Assembly (NCBI GenBank): GCA_947475655.1
Contig: CANJOB010000006.1
Coordinates: forward strand, 1 to 42,305
Direction of reading: 5' to 3'
DNA length: 42,305 nt
DNA from: Caulobacterales bacterium
Lineage (GTDB): Bacteria > Pseudomonadota > Alphaproteobacteria > Caulobacterales > Caulobacteraceae
Each line of letters starts with the position of its first letter. Position 1 is the first letter of the stretch. Both the position numbers and the translations under genes were made by a program. This document shows positions 21,693-33,160 of this stretch, one piece after another. The notes under the pieces are model-generated. The model did not search any database, was not told where the DNA came from, and saw nothing but the letters and a program-made list of their open reading frames with translations.

Positions 21693-24122
21693 ATGACCAC
21701 CATTCGCCATAGGGCGGACATCCGCGCGCGCCTGCTGTTGGGCAGCGCGCTGATCGCGCTCACCGCTTCGCCCGCCTTCGCCCAGACCGAGACGCGCCCG
21801 GCCTCCAACGGCATTTCGGAAGTCATCGTCACCGCGACGAAGAGCGCCACCAACCTGCAGCGGACCCCGATCGCGATCTCGGTCATCGCCGCGGCCGACA
21901 TGGAATCGCGCCACGTCGAAAGCCTGCTGAACCTCGCCGACGGCGCCCTGCCCTCCCTGCGCGTCGCCACCTTCGAAGCCCGCCAGTCGGCCCTGACCGT
22001 CGGCATCCGCGGCATCGTGCCGTTCGACGCTAACCAGACCGCCCGCGACCAGGGCGTCGGCGTCTATATCGACGGCGTGTACCTGGGCCGTCAGCAAGGC
22101 CTCAACGCGGCCCTGTTCGACGTGCAGCGCATCGAAGTGCTGCGCGGCCCGCAAGGCACGCTGTTTGGGCGCAACACCGAAGGCGGCGCGCTCAGCATCG
22201 TCACCAAGCAGCCGACCGGCCAAATGGGCGGCCGCCTCACCGTCGGCGCCGGCAACTACGGTTCCTACGGCGCCGAAGTGCACCATGACTTCCCTGAGTT
22301 CGCCAACATCGCGGTCAAGGTCGACGCCCTGGTCCAGCACCAGGACGCCTTCGTGAAGAACCCGAAGGATGGCGAGGCCGGCTGGGGTCAGTACCACCGC
22401 CGCGGCGGCCGGATCACCGCCCTGTGGACTCCGACCGACGACTTCAACGCCGAGTTCTCCTTCGACATCGCCAAGGATGAGAACACCCCGTTCTACAGCC
22501 AGCTGCTGAGCTTCAACCCCTACGGCAAGCGCGTCCGCACCCTGGCGGAGGTCACCGCCACCGCCACGGCCCCAGCCGGCACGATCAATCCGCTGCCGGC
22601 CCTGATCAAGGTCCACAGCTCGCGTCAGAACGTCTCCGACGTCGGCGCCGTGCAGCAGCCGAGCGTCGACGACACCGGCGGCGCCGCCGCCACCCTGAAG
22701 TGGAACGTCAACGACAATCTGGAGCTGCGTTCGATCACGGCCGCCCGCGCGGTCGGCACCAACCAGTGGGACAACTCCGGCATCGCCAGCCGCAGCATCT
22801 TCGCCCCGAACGCCACCTTCGGCCGTTACAGCCTGTCCGACCTCTATCAACGTCAGTTCAGCCAGGAGTTCCAGGCGGTCGGCAAGTTCAGCGACCAGCT
22901 GACCTACGTCGCCGGCATCTACTACTTCAAGGAACACGCCAAGGAATCGGCCGCGACCCCGCTCACCAACCAGTGGAACGCCGACGGCACCGCCTACACC
23001 ATCCGCAGCTCGGCCGGCACCTCCAAGGCCGCCGCCGGCACGGCGGGCTGGGAATATTCGAGCCGGTTCCTGACCCGCGCCAGCCAGGCCGACACCACCA
23101 GCATGGCGATCTACGGCCAGGCCACCTACACCCCGGCGTGGATGGAAGCCCTGCACCTGACCGTCGGCGGACGTATGACCGACGACAAGCGCGACGGCAC
23201 GCTCTACGTCGTCAACAGCCGGGCGACGAACTTCAAGTTTGACTACGATGACAGCCGTTTCGACCCGCTGGTCAACCTGTCCTACGACGCGGCCGACGGC
23301 ATCAACCTCTATGCCAAGTATTCGACCGGCTTCCGCGCCGGCGGCGCCAACGCCCGTTCGGCGACCTTTACCGCCTTCAAGCCCGAAGAAGTGAAAGCCT
23401 ATGAACTGGGCGCGAAGATGGACCTGCTGGACCGTCGCCTTCGCGTGAACCTGGCAGCCTACGCCATGGATCGCGCCGACACCCAGATCGACTTCGACAA
23501 CGTCGATACCACGATCGGCAGCCCCACCATCGGCGCGCACACCGAGGAAACCCGCAACGCGCCGGGCAAGTCGAAAATCCGCGGCTTCGAAGCTGAACTG
23601 ACCTTCAAGCCGATCGACGCCATGACCGTGGGCCTCAACTACGCCTACACGGACGTGAAGGTCCCGGCCGCGCCGTTCCCCTTCACCGGCAACGTCGACG
23701 TTCCGGTCGGCACGCCGTTCCCGGTCAACGTGGTCTACACCCCGCCGAACGCGGCCTCGGCCTATGTCGACTATGAAATGCCGGTCGGCGCCCTGACCTT
23801 CCGCAGCCACATCGACGCCAACTACGCCGACGCCCAGTATTCGTTCCAGACCGAGTTCGCAGATGTGTCGCCGACCGGGAAGCTGGTCCGCAACGTCCAG
23901 CAAAAGGGCGACAAGAGCTTCATCGTCAACGGCTATGTCGCCCTGGCTGACATCGGCAACGCCGGTGATGGCGCCACGGCGACCCTCTCGTTCTGGGCCC
24001 GCAACCTGCTGGACGAGACCTACGTCTACCGCGTCTCGGTCGCCAACCGCGGCACGATCGGCGACTACGGCAACCTCAACCCGCCGCGCACCTTCGGCGT
24101 CGAGCTGAAGGTCCAGTACTAA
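21693..24122 (+). CDS. TonB-dependent receptor
   Basis: Signal peptide, TonB box-like SEVIVTATK, plug motif RIEVLRGPQGTLFGRNTEGGALSIVTK, C-terminal LLDETYVYRVSV...PRTFGVELKVQY. Confidence 0.95.
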   Translation: MTTIRHRADIRARLLLGSALIALTASPAFAQTETRPASNGISEVIVTATKSATNLQRTPIAISVIAAADMESRHVESLLNLADGALPSLRVATFEARQSALTVGIRGIVPFDANQTARDQGVGVYIDGVYLGRQQGLNAALFDVQRIEVLRGPQGTLFGRNTEGGALSIVTKQPTGQMGGRLTVGAGNYGSYGAEVHHDFPEFANIAVKVDALVQHQDAFVKNPKDGEAGWGQYHRRGGRITALWTPTDDFNAEFSFDIAKDENTPFYSQLLSFNPYGKRVRTLAEVTATATAPAGTINPLPALIKVHSSRQNVSDVGAVQQPSVDDTGGAAATLKWNVNDNLELRSITAARAVGTNQWDNSGIASRSIFAPNATFGRYSLSDLYQRQFSQEFQAVGKFSDQLTYVAGIYYFKEHAKESAATPLTNQWNADGTAYTIRSSAGTSKAAAGTAGWEYSSRFLTRASQADTTSMAIYGQATYTPAWMEALHLTVGGRMTDDKRDGTLYVVNSRATNFKFDYDDSRFDPLVNLSYDAADGINLYAKYSTGFRAGGANARSATFTAFKPEEVKAYELGAKMDLLDRRLRVNLAAYAMDRADTQIDFDNVDTTIGSPTIGAHTEETRNAPGKSKIRGFEAELTFKPIDAMTVGLNYAYTDVKVPAAPFPFTGNVDVPVGTPFPVNVVYTPPNAASAYVDYEMPVGALTFRSHIDANYADAQYSFQTEFADVSPTGKLVRNVQQKGDKSFIVNGYVALADIGNAGDGATATLSFWARNLLDETYVYRVSVANRGTIGDYGNLNPPRTFGVELKVQY

Positions 24123-24143
24123 ACCCTACACCCTACGGAAGAT

Positions 24144-24176
24144 GGGGGCGACGCCGCGAGGCGCCGCCCCTTTTTC
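24144..24176 (+). terminator. Rho-independent terminator of the TonB-dependent receptor gene
   Basis: ggggcgacgc-cgcgag-gcgccgcccc stem-loop followed by tttttc. Confidence 0.75.
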
Positions 24177-24244
24177 TTGCGCCCTAGTCTTTCGATCAGC
24201 CCTCGGAAGGCTGAGCTCTCCCTGGGGACCCACCGTCCATCCGC

Positions 24245-24284
24245 AAAGAAAAAAGGGCCGCCCGGAGGGGCGACCCTTTTCTTT
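24245..24284. terminator. Candidate bidirectional terminator serving dctA
   Basis: aaagaaaaaa-gggccgcc-cggagg-ggcgaccc-ttttcttt: A tract left, T tract right. Confidence 0.7.
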
Positions 24285-24318
24285 CGTTGCGACAATCACT
24301 TGTCGCCGCTGCGAAGGC

Positions 24319-25683
24319 CTAGCCCTTGGCGGGCTTGGCCTTCGCAGCGGCCTTGGCGCGGGGCTTGCGCGGCTCCCGGGTCGACTGTTCGACGATCGGC
24401 TTGTCCGCGGCTTCCAGCGCCTCCACGAAGGCCGGGCCGCGCTTGAGTTCGCGGTTCAGCACCGTCCGGTCCAGTTTCTTTTCCCAGGCGGCGACCACCA
24501 GGGTGGCGACGCCGTTGCCGGTCAGGTTCACCATGGCGCGGCACTGGCTCATGAAGCGGTCGATGCCCACCAGCACCGCCAGGGCGGCGACCGGAACGTC
24601 CGGCACCACCGCCAGGGTGGCGGCCAGCACGATGAAGCCCGCGCCGGCGACGCCGGTGGCGCCCTTGGAGGTCAGCATGGCCACGATCAGCAGGGTGGCG
24701 ATCTGGGTGGCCGAAAGGTGGGTGTTGGTTGCCTGGGCCAGGAACAGGGTGGCCAGGGTCATGTAGATGTTGGTGCCGTCCAGATTGAAGCTGTAGCCGG
24801 CCGGAATCACCAGGCCGACGACGGGCTTGTCGGCGCCCAGACGCTCCATCTTCAGCATCATCTGCGGTAGCACCGTCTCCGAGGAGCAAGTGCCCAGCAC
24901 GATCAGCAGTTCTTCGCGGATGTAGGCGAGGAATTTGAGGATCGAGAAACCCGACAGCCAGGCCACCGCGCCCAGCACCACCAGGACGAAGACGATGGAG
25001 GTGATGTAGAACACGCCGATCAGGGCGGCCAGCTTGACCAGCGAGACGAGGCCGAACTTGCCGAGGGTGAAGCCCATCGCGCCGAATGCCGCCAGGGGCG
25101 CGACCTTGACGATGATGTTGATCATGCCGAAGAAGATCTTCGAGACGTCCTCCAGCGCGTGGCCGATCCTCTCGCCGAGCGGGCCGAGGCGGACCGCGAC
25201 GACGCCGACGAAGACCGCGATCACCAGGGTCTGCAGGATGTCGCCGTCGGCCAGGGCGCCGAAGAAGCTCGTCGGCACGAGGTGCATGATGTAGTCGATC
25301 GGCTTCATCTCGGCCGCCTTGCCCACATACTGGGCGGCGATGGCCGGATCGAGGGTCGCCGGGTCGATGTTGAAGCCCGTGCCGGGGTGGAACAGGAACG
25401 CGGCGCCGATGCCGATGAAGAGGGCGAAGGTCGAGACGACCTCGAAATAGATCAGGGCCTTGAGCCCCACCGACCCGAGCGCCTTGAGGTTGCTCATGTG
25501 CGCGATGCCCGCCGCGACGGTGCAGAACACCACGGGGGCGATCACCATCTTGACGAGGTTGATGAAGATGTCGCCGAGCGGCTTCAGGGCCACGCCGACA
25601 TCGGGCCAGAGCACGCCGACGATAGAGCCCAGGATGATCCCGATGATCACCTGCATATAAAGTGGTTTTACGAAACGCAGCAT
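24319..25683 (-). CDS. dctA: C4-dicarboxylate:cation symporter DctA
   Basis: [84 protein letters not shown]. Confidence 0.97.
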   Translation of the reverse strand: MLRFVKPLYMQVIIGIILGSIVGVLWPDVGVALKPLGDIFINLVKMVIAPVVFCTVAAGIAHMSNLKALGSVGLKALIYFEVVSTFALFIGIGAAFLFHPGTGFNIDPATLDPAIAAQYVGKAAEMKPIDYIMHLVPTSFFGALADGDILQTLVIAVFVGVVAVRLGPLGERIGHALEDVSKIFFGMINIIVKVAPLAAFGAMGFTLGKFGLVSLVKLAALIGVFYITSIVFVLVVLGAVAWLSGFSILKFLAYIREELLIVLGTCSSETVLPQMMLKMERLGADKPVVGLVIPAGYSFNLDGTNIYMTLATLFLAQATNTHLSATQIATLLIVAMLTSKGATGVAGAGFIVLAATLAVVPDVPVAALAVLVGIDRFMSQCRAMVNLTGNGVATLVVAAWEKKLDRTVLNRELKRGPAFVEALEAADKPIVEQSTREPRKPRAKAAAKAKPAKG

Positions 25684-25791
25684 CGCCCCCTCCGAACCCC
25701 AAGCCGCGCCGCTTTCAGGCGCTTATAACCGCTATAGAGCACGCCTCCGTCAAAGCGAAGGCGCATTTCGCCCGCCATTGCTGGGTCTTCC

Positions 25792-25807
25792 AGAGAAACG
25801 TTTCTCT
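25792..25807. promoter_or_regulatory. Perfect 16-bp palindrome, candidate operator upstream of dctA
   Basis: AGAGAAACGTTTCTCT; AAACGTTT core with central CG, as in many LacI-family operators. Confidence 0.55.
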
Positions 25808-25821
25808 ATAACACACGCGCC

Positions 25822-26745
25822 CTAGGGCGGTGGCCAGTGGAACACCTCCGCCTGGCCTTCAAGGCCGTAGAACTGTGCCGAAAGTTCCGGCAGGGCCCGC
25901 TCGGCGATGGATTGCGGCGTCCAGCCGTTCTCGTCGATCACGCTGCCCAGCGGCCGCGGCTGGCTCATCAGGATGATCTCGTTGCCGCGGGCGACGAAGA
26001 CCTGGCCGGTGACATCCTTCGTGGCCGGAGCCGCCAGGGCCACGGCCAGCTGCGCCACCTGGTCGGGCCGCATGCGCGCCTTCATCTGCTCGACCCACTG
26101 GGCGTTGGCCTTGTCGGCCTGGTCGATGGGGATGGTGTCGATCATCCGCGTCCAGGCGAAGGGCGAGACCACATTGCTGCGCACGCCCTTGGCCTTGCCC
26201 TCCATGGCCAGGATGCGGGAGAGGCCCGCGACGCCCATCTTGGCCGCGCCATAGTTGGTCTGGCCGATCTGGCCGACCAGGCCGCTGGTCGAGCTGAAGA
26301 ACACGAACGCCCCCTCGCCCTGGTCGCGGAAATAAGGCGTGGCGGCGCGGGCCAGGTTGAAGGCGCCGCCCAGGTGCACCCCGACCACCGCGTCCCAGTT
26401 CTCCGGGTCCATCTTGTGCAGCATGCCGTCGCGCAGGAAGCCGGCCGGGTTGATCACCGCGTGCAGTCCGCCGAATTCACCTATGGCCTGGGCCACCATC
26501 GCTGAGGCGGCGTCGCGGTCGGCGACGCTGTCGGTGTTGGCCACCGCCTTACCTTGCGTGGCCTTGATCTCAGCCACGGTCTGCTCGGCGGGGCCGGCGC
26601 TGGCGCCCTGGCCGGAAACGGCGACGCCCAGGTCGTTGACCACGACGCTCGCCCCCTGCGCCGCCGCCAACAGCGCGCAGGCCTTGCCGATGCCGCCGCC
26701 CGCGCCGGTGACCAGCACCACCTTGCCTTCGAGAACCCGAGTCAT
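25822..26745 (-). CDS. SDR family oxidoreductase
   Basis: VVLVTGAGGGIGKACALLAAAQGASVVVND; active-site YGAAK. Confidence 0.92.
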   Translation of the reverse strand: MTRVLEGKVVLVTGAGGGIGKACALLAAAQGASVVVNDLGVAVSGQGASAGPAEQTVAEIKATQGKAVANTDSVADRDAASAMVAQAIGEFGGLHAVINPAGFLRDGMLHKMDPENWDAVVGVHLGGAFNLARAATPYFRDQGEGAFVFFSSTSGLVGQIGQTNYGAAKMGVAGLSRILAMEGKAKGVRSNVVSPFAWTRMIDTIPIDQADKANAQWVEQMKARMRPDQVAQLAVALAAPATKDVTGQVFVARGNEIILMSQPRPLGSVIDENGWTPQSIAERALPELSAQFYGLEGQAEVFHWPPP

Positions 26746-26794
26746 GTCCGCTCCCAACTAAGGGGGCGCATGAGGCAAATCCGGGCGGCCGCCG

Positions 26795-27784
26795 TCAATC
26801 CCCGGCGTCGAGCCGCATCAGCAGGTCCGCCGCCACGGAGACGGCGATCACCTCCGGGTCCTTGCTGCGCATCAGCTGCGGCGCCCCGATCGGGCAGGTC
26901 AGGCGCGAATCATCGAAGCCTTCCTGGCGCAGGCGGCTGACGAACCGGGCCCGCTTGGTCAGGGAGCCGATCAGGCCCAGGTAGGCGAAGCCGCCGCCGG
27001 CGATCGCGGCGCGGGTCAGGGCGTAGTCGAGGGCGTGGTCGTGGGTCAGCACCAGCAGGTGCGCATCCGGCGGCGGGTTGGCGGCGAGGATTTCCATCTC
27101 TTGCGGGCTTCGCAGCGTCGCCCCGGTCAGGTCCGCCGCCTCGGGGCGGCTGTCGTACCAGTGCAGGCGCACGGCCAGGGGTTTCAACGCCCGGGCGATG
27201 GCGGCGCCGACATGGCCGGCCCCGAACAGCAGCACGTCGGCGCGGGCCGGCCGCACATGCTCGACCAGCAGGTCACCCGGCGCGGGGCGGGCGCCGCGCG
27301 CGGACGCGGGGGCACCGCCGAGGCTCACCCCGGACGCGTCGGGCGCGTCGGCGGCGGCGCTGACCGTCTTCGTCAGCTTGGCGTCCTCGAACCGTGTGCC
27401 GATGTCGAAGGCGCGTCGGGCGTCGAGCCGGTCAAGCGCTTCACCCAGCCAGGCGGAGTCTTCCACCCCCTCGATCAGCAGCCGCACCCGCCCGCCGCAG
27501 CACTGCTGCAGCAGGGGCCCAAGCGGATAGTCCTGGATAGCGAAGCGCGCGCCGGCGGCCAGCATGGCCCGCGCCTGGCCTGCGGCGAGGAATTCCAGGT
27601 TGCCGCCGCCGATGGTGCCGGCCTGGCCCTCGCCCCACACCGCCATCTTCACCCCCGCCTCGCGCGGGGCCGAGCCTTCGGTGGCCAGCACGGTGACCAG
27701 GGCGGCGGCATCGCCGGCCTGTGTCCGCGCCAGCGCGCCCTTCGCCCATTCTAGAGAAAGAGGGGCGCGCGCCAACTCAGCCAC
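26795..27784 (-). CDS. xdhC: Xanthine dehydrogenase accessory protein XdhC
   Basis: VLATEGSAPREAGVKMAVWGEGQAGTIGGGNLE; VLLFGAGHVGAAIARAL; LTHDHALDYAL; overlaps xdhB. Confidence 0.92.
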   Translation of the reverse strand: MAELARAPLSLEWAKGALARTQAGDAAALVTVLATEGSAPREAGVKMAVWGEGQAGTIGGGNLEFLAAGQARAMLAAGARFAIQDYPLGPLLQQCCGGRVRLLIEGVEDSAWLGEALDRLDARRAFDIGTRFEDAKLTKTVSAAADAPDASGVSLGGAPASARGARPAPGDLLVEHVRPARADVLLFGAGHVGAAIARALKPLAVRLHWYDSRPEAADLTGATLRSPQEMEILAANPPPDAHLLVLTHDHALDYALTRAAIAGGGFAYLGLIGSLTKRARFVSRLRQEGFDDSRLTCPIGAPQLMRSKDPEVIAVSVAADLLMRLDAGD

Positions 27785-30095
27785 GGGCCCGCGCCTTCAA
27801 ATCCTCGACCGCCATCAGGATGCGCTCCGGCGTCGCTGGGGCGTCGAGGCGCGGCGCAAGCTTTCCATCCGCCACGGCGGCGACCGCCTGGCCGATGGCA
27901 CAGAAGGCGGAGATGGCCAGCATCAGCGGCGGCTCGCCCACCGCCTTGGAGCGGTGCACCGTTTCCTCGACGTTGCGGCCGCCCTTCCACAGTTCGACGT
28001 TCATGACGGCGGGCCGGTCGCCGCAGGTGGGAATCTTGTAGGTCGAGGGCGCGTGGGTCTGCAGGCGGCCGTCGCTGCTGAACACCAGTTCCTCCGTGGT
28101 CAGCCAGCCCAGGCCCTGGATGTAGCCGCCTTCCACCTGGCCCAGATCGATGGCCGGGTTCAGCGATTGGCCGGCGTCGTGCAGGATGTCTGCGCGCAGC
28201 ACCTTCATCTCGCCGGTCAGGGTGTCGACGATCACCTCGGTCGCCGCCGCGCCGTAGGCGAAGTAGTAGAACGGTCGGCCCGTGTGCGTGGCGCGATCAT
28301 AGTGAATCTTCGGCGTGGCGTAGTAGCCGGTGGCGGACAGGGAGACTCGGCCGATATGGGCCGCGCGGCAGAAGTCGCCGAACGCGATCAGGTCTTTTCC
28401 CGCGCGCACGCCTTGAGGCGTGAACGCCACGTCGCTCTCCGCGCAGTTCCATTTCTTTGCCGCGAACGCCACGAGCCGCGCCTTGATGGTCTCCGCCGCG
28501 TTCAGCGCCGCCATGCCGTTGAGGTCGGCGCCCGACGACGCCGCCGTGGCAGAGGTGTTTGGGACCTTGTCGGTGACGGTCGATGTCACCTTCACGCACG
28601 CGAGGTCGACCTGGAAAGCGTTGGCGACGATCTGCGCCACCTTGACCATCAACCCCTGGCCCATTTCCGTGCCGCCGTGATTGATCAGGATCGAACCATC
28701 GGCATAGAGGTGCAGCAGGGCGCCGGCCTGGTTGAGATGGGTGGTGGTGAAGGAGATGCCGAACTTCACGGGCGTGAGCGCCAGGCCGCGCTTCAGGTAA
28801 GGGCTTCCGGCGTTGAAGGCGTCGATTTCAGCCCGCCGCGCGCGGTAGCCGCACGCGGCTTCCAGCTCATCGATCAGCTGCGGCGCGACATTGTCCTCGA
28901 CCGTCTGGTGGTAGGGCGTCATGTCGCGCCCCGGCCCGCCGTAGAGATTGCGGATCCGCACGTCGAGCGGGTCAAGCCCGGTGGCGAAGGCGACCTCGTC
29001 CAACGCCCGCTCGATGGCGATCATGCCCTGCGGCCCGCCAAACCCGCGGAACGCGGTGTTGGAGACGGTGTGGGTGCGGAAACGGTCGGAAGTGATCTTC
29101 ACCGTCGGCAGGAAGTAGCAGTTGTCGACGTGGAACATGGCGCGGTCGTTGATCGCGAACGACAGATCTACCGTGCAGCCGCAGCGCGACGCCAGGTCCA
29201 TGCTCACGGCGGTCAGAGTCCCGTCGCCCTCGAAGCCGACGTCGAATTCCGCTTCGAAATCATGCCGCTTGCCGGTCATGACCATGTCCTCGTCGCGGTC
29301 GGGCCTGCACTTGGCGGGACGCCCGGTCTTCGCCGCCACCAGGGCCACGGCGGCGGCGAACAGGGCCGGCTGGGTTTCCTTGCCGCCGAAGCCGCCGCCC
29401 ATGCGGCGCACCTCGATCGTCACGGCGCTGTGCGGCAGGTGCAGAACATGCGCGACCAGATGCTGCACCTCGCTGGGGTGCTGGGTCGACGACCATATGT
29501 GCATGTCGCCTTCGCGCGGCGTGGCCATGGCCACCTGGCCTTCGAGATAGAAATGGTCCTGGCCGCCGATGGCGAAACCGGCCCTCAACCGGTTCGGCGC
29601 GTGCGCCAACCCGGCCTCCGCCTCGCCGCGCCGCATAACCTGGGTCGCCTCCAGGGTCAGCCCCATCGCGCGCGCCTGGGCGATGGTGACTGCGTGCGGC
29701 AGGATTTCGTATTCGACCGCCGCCTTGGCCGCGGCGGCACGCGCCTGTGCGGCGGTCTCGGCGGCGACGGCGAACAGGCTCTGGCCGACGTAGGTGACCA
29801 CTCCGTCGGCGAACAGCTTGTCCTCCTTGATCACCGGGCTGACGTCGTTGTCGCCGGGAATGTCGGCGGCGGTCAACACACAGACGACGCCGGGCGAGGC
29901 GCGCACGGCGGTCAGGTCCATGCGGACGATCCTCGCATGCGCCTTCTTGCTCATCGCCAGGTGGACGTGGAGCAGGCCCGGCGGTTCGGGCAGGTCGTCG
30001 ATATAGATCGCGGCGCCGGAGACATGCCGCGCGGCGCTGTCATGCGGGGCGTCGGTATGCACGCCGCGCAGGATGGGCTCGCTGGAGTCAGCCAT
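27777..30095 (-). CDS. xdhB: Xanthine dehydrogenase, molybdopterin-binding subunit
   Basis: 772 aa; [61 protein letters not shown]. Confidence 0.96.
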   Translation of the reverse strand: MADSSEPILRGVHTDAPHDSAARHVSGAAIYIDDLPEPPGLLHVHLAMSKKAHARIVRMDLTAVRASPGVVCVLTAADIPGDNDVSPVIKEDKLFADGVVTYVGQSLFAVAAETAAQARAAAAKAAVEYEILPHAVTIAQARAMGLTLEATQVMRRGEAEAGLAHAPNRLRAGFAIGGQDHFYLEGQVAMATPREGDMHIWSSTQHPSEVQHLVAHVLHLPHSAVTIEVRRMGGGFGGKETQPALFAAAVALVAAKTGRPAKCRPDRDEDMVMTGKRHDFEAEFDVGFEGDGTLTAVSMDLASRCGCTVDLSFAINDRAMFHVDNCYFLPTVKITSDRFRTHTVSNTAFRGFGGPQGMIAIERALDEVAFATGLDPLDVRIRNLYGGPGRDMTPYHQTVEDNVAPQLIDELEAACGYRARRAEIDAFNAGSPYLKRGLALTPVKFGISFTTTHLNQAGALLHLYADGSILINHGGTEMGQGLMVKVAQIVANAFQVDLACVKVTSTVTDKVPNTSATAASSGADLNGMAALNAAETIKARLVAFAAKKWNCAESDVAFTPQGVRAGKDLIAFGDFCRAAHIGRVSLSATGYYATPKIHYDRATHTGRPFYYFAYGAAATEVIVDTLTGEMKVLRADILHDAGQSLNPAIDLGQVEGGYIQGLGWLTTEELVFSSDGRLQTHAPSTYKIPTCGDRPAVMNVELWKGGRNVEETVHRSKAVGEPPLMLAISAFCAIGQAVAAVADGKLAPRLDAPATPERILMAVEDLKARARG

Positions 30096-31533
30096 GTTCG
30101 AGCACGCGGGTTTCCACCGCGCCCGCCTGGCTCTCGATGAAGGCCTTGCGCAGCAGATTCTGCGCCGCGAGCATGCGGTAGGCCGCCGAGGCGCGCATGT
30201 CGCTCAAGGGGGTGAAGTCTCGCGCCAGCGCGGCAGCGGCGATCTCCACGGTCTCCGCAGTCCACGGCTTGCCGATCAGCACGGCCTCGCAGGCCGGCGC
30301 GCGTTTGGGTGTCGCCGCCATGCCGCCAAAGGCGATGCGCGCCGAGCGCACCGTCCCGCCGACGATCTCCAGCGCGAAGGCGGCGCACAGGGCGGAGATG
30401 TCCTGATCGAACCGTTTGGAAATCTTGTAGACCTTGAACAGCACGCCGGGTTTCGGCGGCGGCGCGATCACAGCCTCGACGATCTCGTCGGCGGCGCGGT
30501 CCTGTTTGCCGTAGGCGAGGAAGAAATCCTCCAGCGGCATGGTCCGTTGCGTATCGCCCCGGCGCAGCACCAGGCTCGCCCCGGCCGCGATCAGGGCCGG
30601 CGGCATGTCGCCGATCGGCGAGCCGTTGGCGATGTTTGCGCCGATGGCCCCGGCGTTGCGCACCTGCACCGAGCCAAGCCGCCGCATCATGGCGCCCAGG
30701 TCCGGATACATCTGCGACAGCGCGTTGAGCGCCGCCGCATAGGTCACCGCCGCGCCGATACGAAGACCGCCGTCCGCCTCGCGCGTCATGGTCTTCAGCT
30801 CCGCCACTTCCGACAGGCTGATCACCGTCTCCAGCGCGCGCCGCTGCTTGGTCACCCAAAGCCCGACGTCGGTGGCGCCGCAGACGAAGGTAGGGTTCGG
30901 ATAGGCAGCCGTCGCCTGCGCCAGTTCGTCCAGGTTGCGCGGGGTGATCCAGCGGCGCGTCATACCGGCCAGGGCGTCTTCGTATTCAAGGCTGAGCATG
31001 CCTGGCGCCAGCGCCTTCAGGCCCTCGGCCACATCGGGCGCCGTTTCAGACGGCGTCGCCTCCGCCGCGGCGATGATCGGGCCGTAGCCGGTGCAGCGGC
31101 ACAGGTTCCCCGCCAGCACCTCCGCCACTGGCGCATCCGTTCCGCTCGCCCCCACCGCGCGGCCATACAGCGACATGATGATGCCCGGCGTGCAGAAGCC
31201 GCACTGCGAGCCGTGATGGTCGACCATGGCCTGCTGCACCGGATGCAGAGTGTCGGCGGTCCCGAGGCTCTCCACCGTCATCACCGCCTTGCCGCGCAGC
31301 ATGGGCGCGAACTGGATACAGGCGTTGACCGCGCGCCAGCGCACGCCGCTCTCGTCATCGGCGAGATCGCCGACCAGCACCGTGCAGGCGCCGCAGTCGC
31401 CCTCGGCGCAGCCTTCCTTGGTCCCGGTGCGGCGCAGGTCATTGCGCAACACTTCCAGCACCGTGCGCGTCGGATCGATCCCGCGCAGGTCTCGCGCCTC
31501 GCCGTCAAGCAGGAAGCGCACCACGTCAGTCAT
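30088..31533 (-). CDS. xdhA: Xanthine dehydrogenase, FeS/FAD-binding subunit
   Basis: [17 protein letters not shown] and [17 protein letters not shown] [2Fe-2S] motifs, FAD domain [12 protein letters not shown]. Alternative start 31545. Confidence 0.95.
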   Translation of the reverse strand: MTDVVRFLLDGEARDLRGIDPTRTVLEVLRNDLRRTGTKEGCAEGDCGACTVLVGDLADDESGVRWRAVNACIQFAPMLRGKAVMTVESLGTADTLHPVQQAMVDHHGSQCGFCTPGIIMSLYGRAVGASGTDAPVAEVLAGNLCRCTGYGPIIAAAEATPSETAPDVAEGLKALAPGMLSLEYEDALAGMTRRWITPRNLDELAQATAAYPNPTFVCGATDVGLWVTKQRRALETVISLSEVAELKTMTREADGGLRIGAAVTYAAALNALSQMYPDLGAMMRRLGSVQVRNAGAIGANIANGSPIGDMPPALIAAGASLVLRRGDTQRTMPLEDFFLAYGKQDRAADEIVEAVIAPPPKPGVLFKVYKISKRFDQDISALCAAFALEIVGGTVRSARIAFGGMAATPKRAPACEAVLIGKPWTAETVEIAAAALARDFTPLSDMRASAAYRMLAAQNLLRKAFIESQAGAVETRVLEHG

Positions 31534-32452
31534 GGGCGGCGCCATTGGGCGGATGCTCGGCCAGCCAATGCCGCGCGATATCGATGCGCCGCGCGAACCA
31601 CACGCCGCTGTGGCCCTGGGCGTAGTCGATGAAGCGCTTCAACGCCGCCATCCGCGCCGGACGGCCGACGATGCGGCAGTGCAGGCCGATCGACATCATC
31701 TTCGGCGCCGTGGAGCCCTCGGCGTACAACACGTCGAAGGCGTCCTTCAGATAGCTGTAGAACTGGTCGCCGCTGTTGAAGCCCTGCGGCGCGTTGAACT
31801 TCATGTCGTTGGCTTCCAGCGTGTAGGGCACGATCAGCTGGTGCTTGCCGTGGCGCGTGTCGTAGTAGGGCAGGTCATCGGCGTAGGAATCGGCGTCGTA
31901 GAGAAAGCCGCCCTCCTCCACCACCAGCCGCGCGGTGTTGGGGCTGGTGCGGCCCTGGTACCAGCCCAGCGGCCGCGCGCCGGTCAGGCGGGTGTGGATC
32001 TCGATGGCCTTGGCCATGTGCTCGCGCTCGACGCTCTCGGGAAGGTGCTGGTAGTTGATCCAGCGGTAGCCATGGCTGGCGATCTCCCAACCCGCGCTCA
32101 TCATCGCCTCGACGGCGGCGGGGTTGCGCTCCATTGCCATGGCCACCCCGAACACGGTCACCCGCACCCCGGCGGCGGTGAACAACCGGTGCAGCCGCCA
32201 AAACCCGGCGCGCGAGCCGTATTCGTACAGGCTCTCCACCTGTGGCGAACGCATATCCTCGATCGACGGCCCGCCGACGATGTCGGACAGGAAGGCCTCG
32301 GACCCGGCGTCGCCGTGCAGCACGCTGCTTTCGGCGCCTTCCTCATAGTTGAGCACGATCTGCACGGCGATCCGCGCCCCGCCGGGCCAACGCACCGCCG
32401 GCGGATGGGCGCCGTAGCCAATCAGGTCGCGGGGATAGTCGCCAGTCGTCAA
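31526..32452 (-). CDS. puuE: Allantoinase PuuE (polysaccharide deacetylase family)
   Basis: [43 protein letters not shown] ... [13 protein letters not shown]. Confidence 0.93.
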   Translation of the reverse strand: MTTGDYPRDLIGYGAHPPAVRWPGGARIAVQIVLNYEEGAESSVLHGDAGSEAFLSDIVGGPSIEDMRSPQVESLYEYGSRAGFWRLHRLFTAAGVRVTVFGVAMAMERNPAAVEAMMSAGWEIASHGYRWINYQHLPESVEREHMAKAIEIHTRLTGARPLGWYQGRTSPNTARLVVEEGGFLYDADSYADDLPYYDTRHGKHQLIVPYTLEANDMKFNAPQGFNSGDQFYSYLKDAFDVLYAEGSTAPKMMSIGLHCRIVGRPARMAALKRFIDYAQGHSGVWFARRIDIARHWLAEHPPNGAAHD

Positions 32453-32645
32453 GCTTCAGTGTCCTTGCAGCGGGGGGCCGATCATGGCGCGAAAACCAGC
32501 CTTGCACAGCCGAAGCCTAATCCAGCTTGAGGAATTTACGAAAACTGCCGCCGGAGCGCCCTTGCGCCCGCCTTCATTGCCTGCTGCATTCCCCGGCGCA
32601 CGGGCCGCAACCCCAAGAGCCCCAAAGAGCCCCGAGGAAAAACCC

Positions 32646-33158
32646 ATGACCAAGATCGTCCCCCTCGCCGCCGGCCTGGCCGCGGCCCTGATCGCCGGCG
32701 CCGCCCTGGCCCAGGCTCCCGCCGCCCCGCCAGTCCCCGCCGCGCGCGGTCCCGGCCTGGCGCTCAGCATGGAGGCCGCCCAGGCGGCCATCGCCGCCTG
32801 CAAGGCCAAGGGCTTCAATGTGGGGGTCAGCGTCATCGACAGCGGCGGGGTGATCCGCGCTCTGCTGGCTGGAGACGAAGCCCGGCCCCGCGCCGTGTCG
32901 TCCTCGACCGAAAAGGCGACCATGGCGCTCAAGACCGGCCAGGTCACCTCCGTCGCCTGGGCCCGCACCCAGAAGGAGCCGGCCTATGCCGCGGAGGTCG
33001 CCGCCGACAAGACGCTGAACGCCCGCCCGGGCGGCGTGCCCCTGCGGGTCGGCAATACCCTGGTCGGCGCCATCGGCGTCGGCGGCGCCATGCCCAGCGA
33101 AGTCGACGAGGAATGCGGCCAGGTCGGCGCGGCGAAGATCGCCGGCCGCCTCAAATAG
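32646..33158 (+). CDS. Secreted GlcG/HbpS family heme-binding-like protein
   Basis: Signal peptide; LALSMEAAQAAIAACKAKGFNVGVSVIDSGGVIRALLAGD ... VGAIGVGGAMPSEVDEECGQVG. Confidence 0.85.
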   Translation: MTKIVPLAAGLAAALIAGAALAQAPAAPPVPAARGPGLALSMEAAQAAIAACKAKGFNVGVSVIDSGGVIRALLAGDEARPRAVSSSTEKATMALKTGQVTSVAWARTQKEPAYAAEVAADKTLNARPGGVPLRVGNTLVGAIGVGGAMPSEVDEECGQVGAAKIAGRLK

Positions 33159-33160
33159 GT

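Noticed and set aside
21561-23903. 780-codon minus-strand ORF antisense to the TonB-dependent receptor
   Set aside because: Val/Gly/Asp/Arg-rich shadow frame; the receptor on the plus strand has signal peptide, plug and barrel motifs.
27564-30140. 858-codon plus-strand ORF antisense to xdhB/xdhC
   Set aside because: Shadow ORF of GC-rich coding sequence; the opposite strand encodes recognisable XdhB and XdhC.
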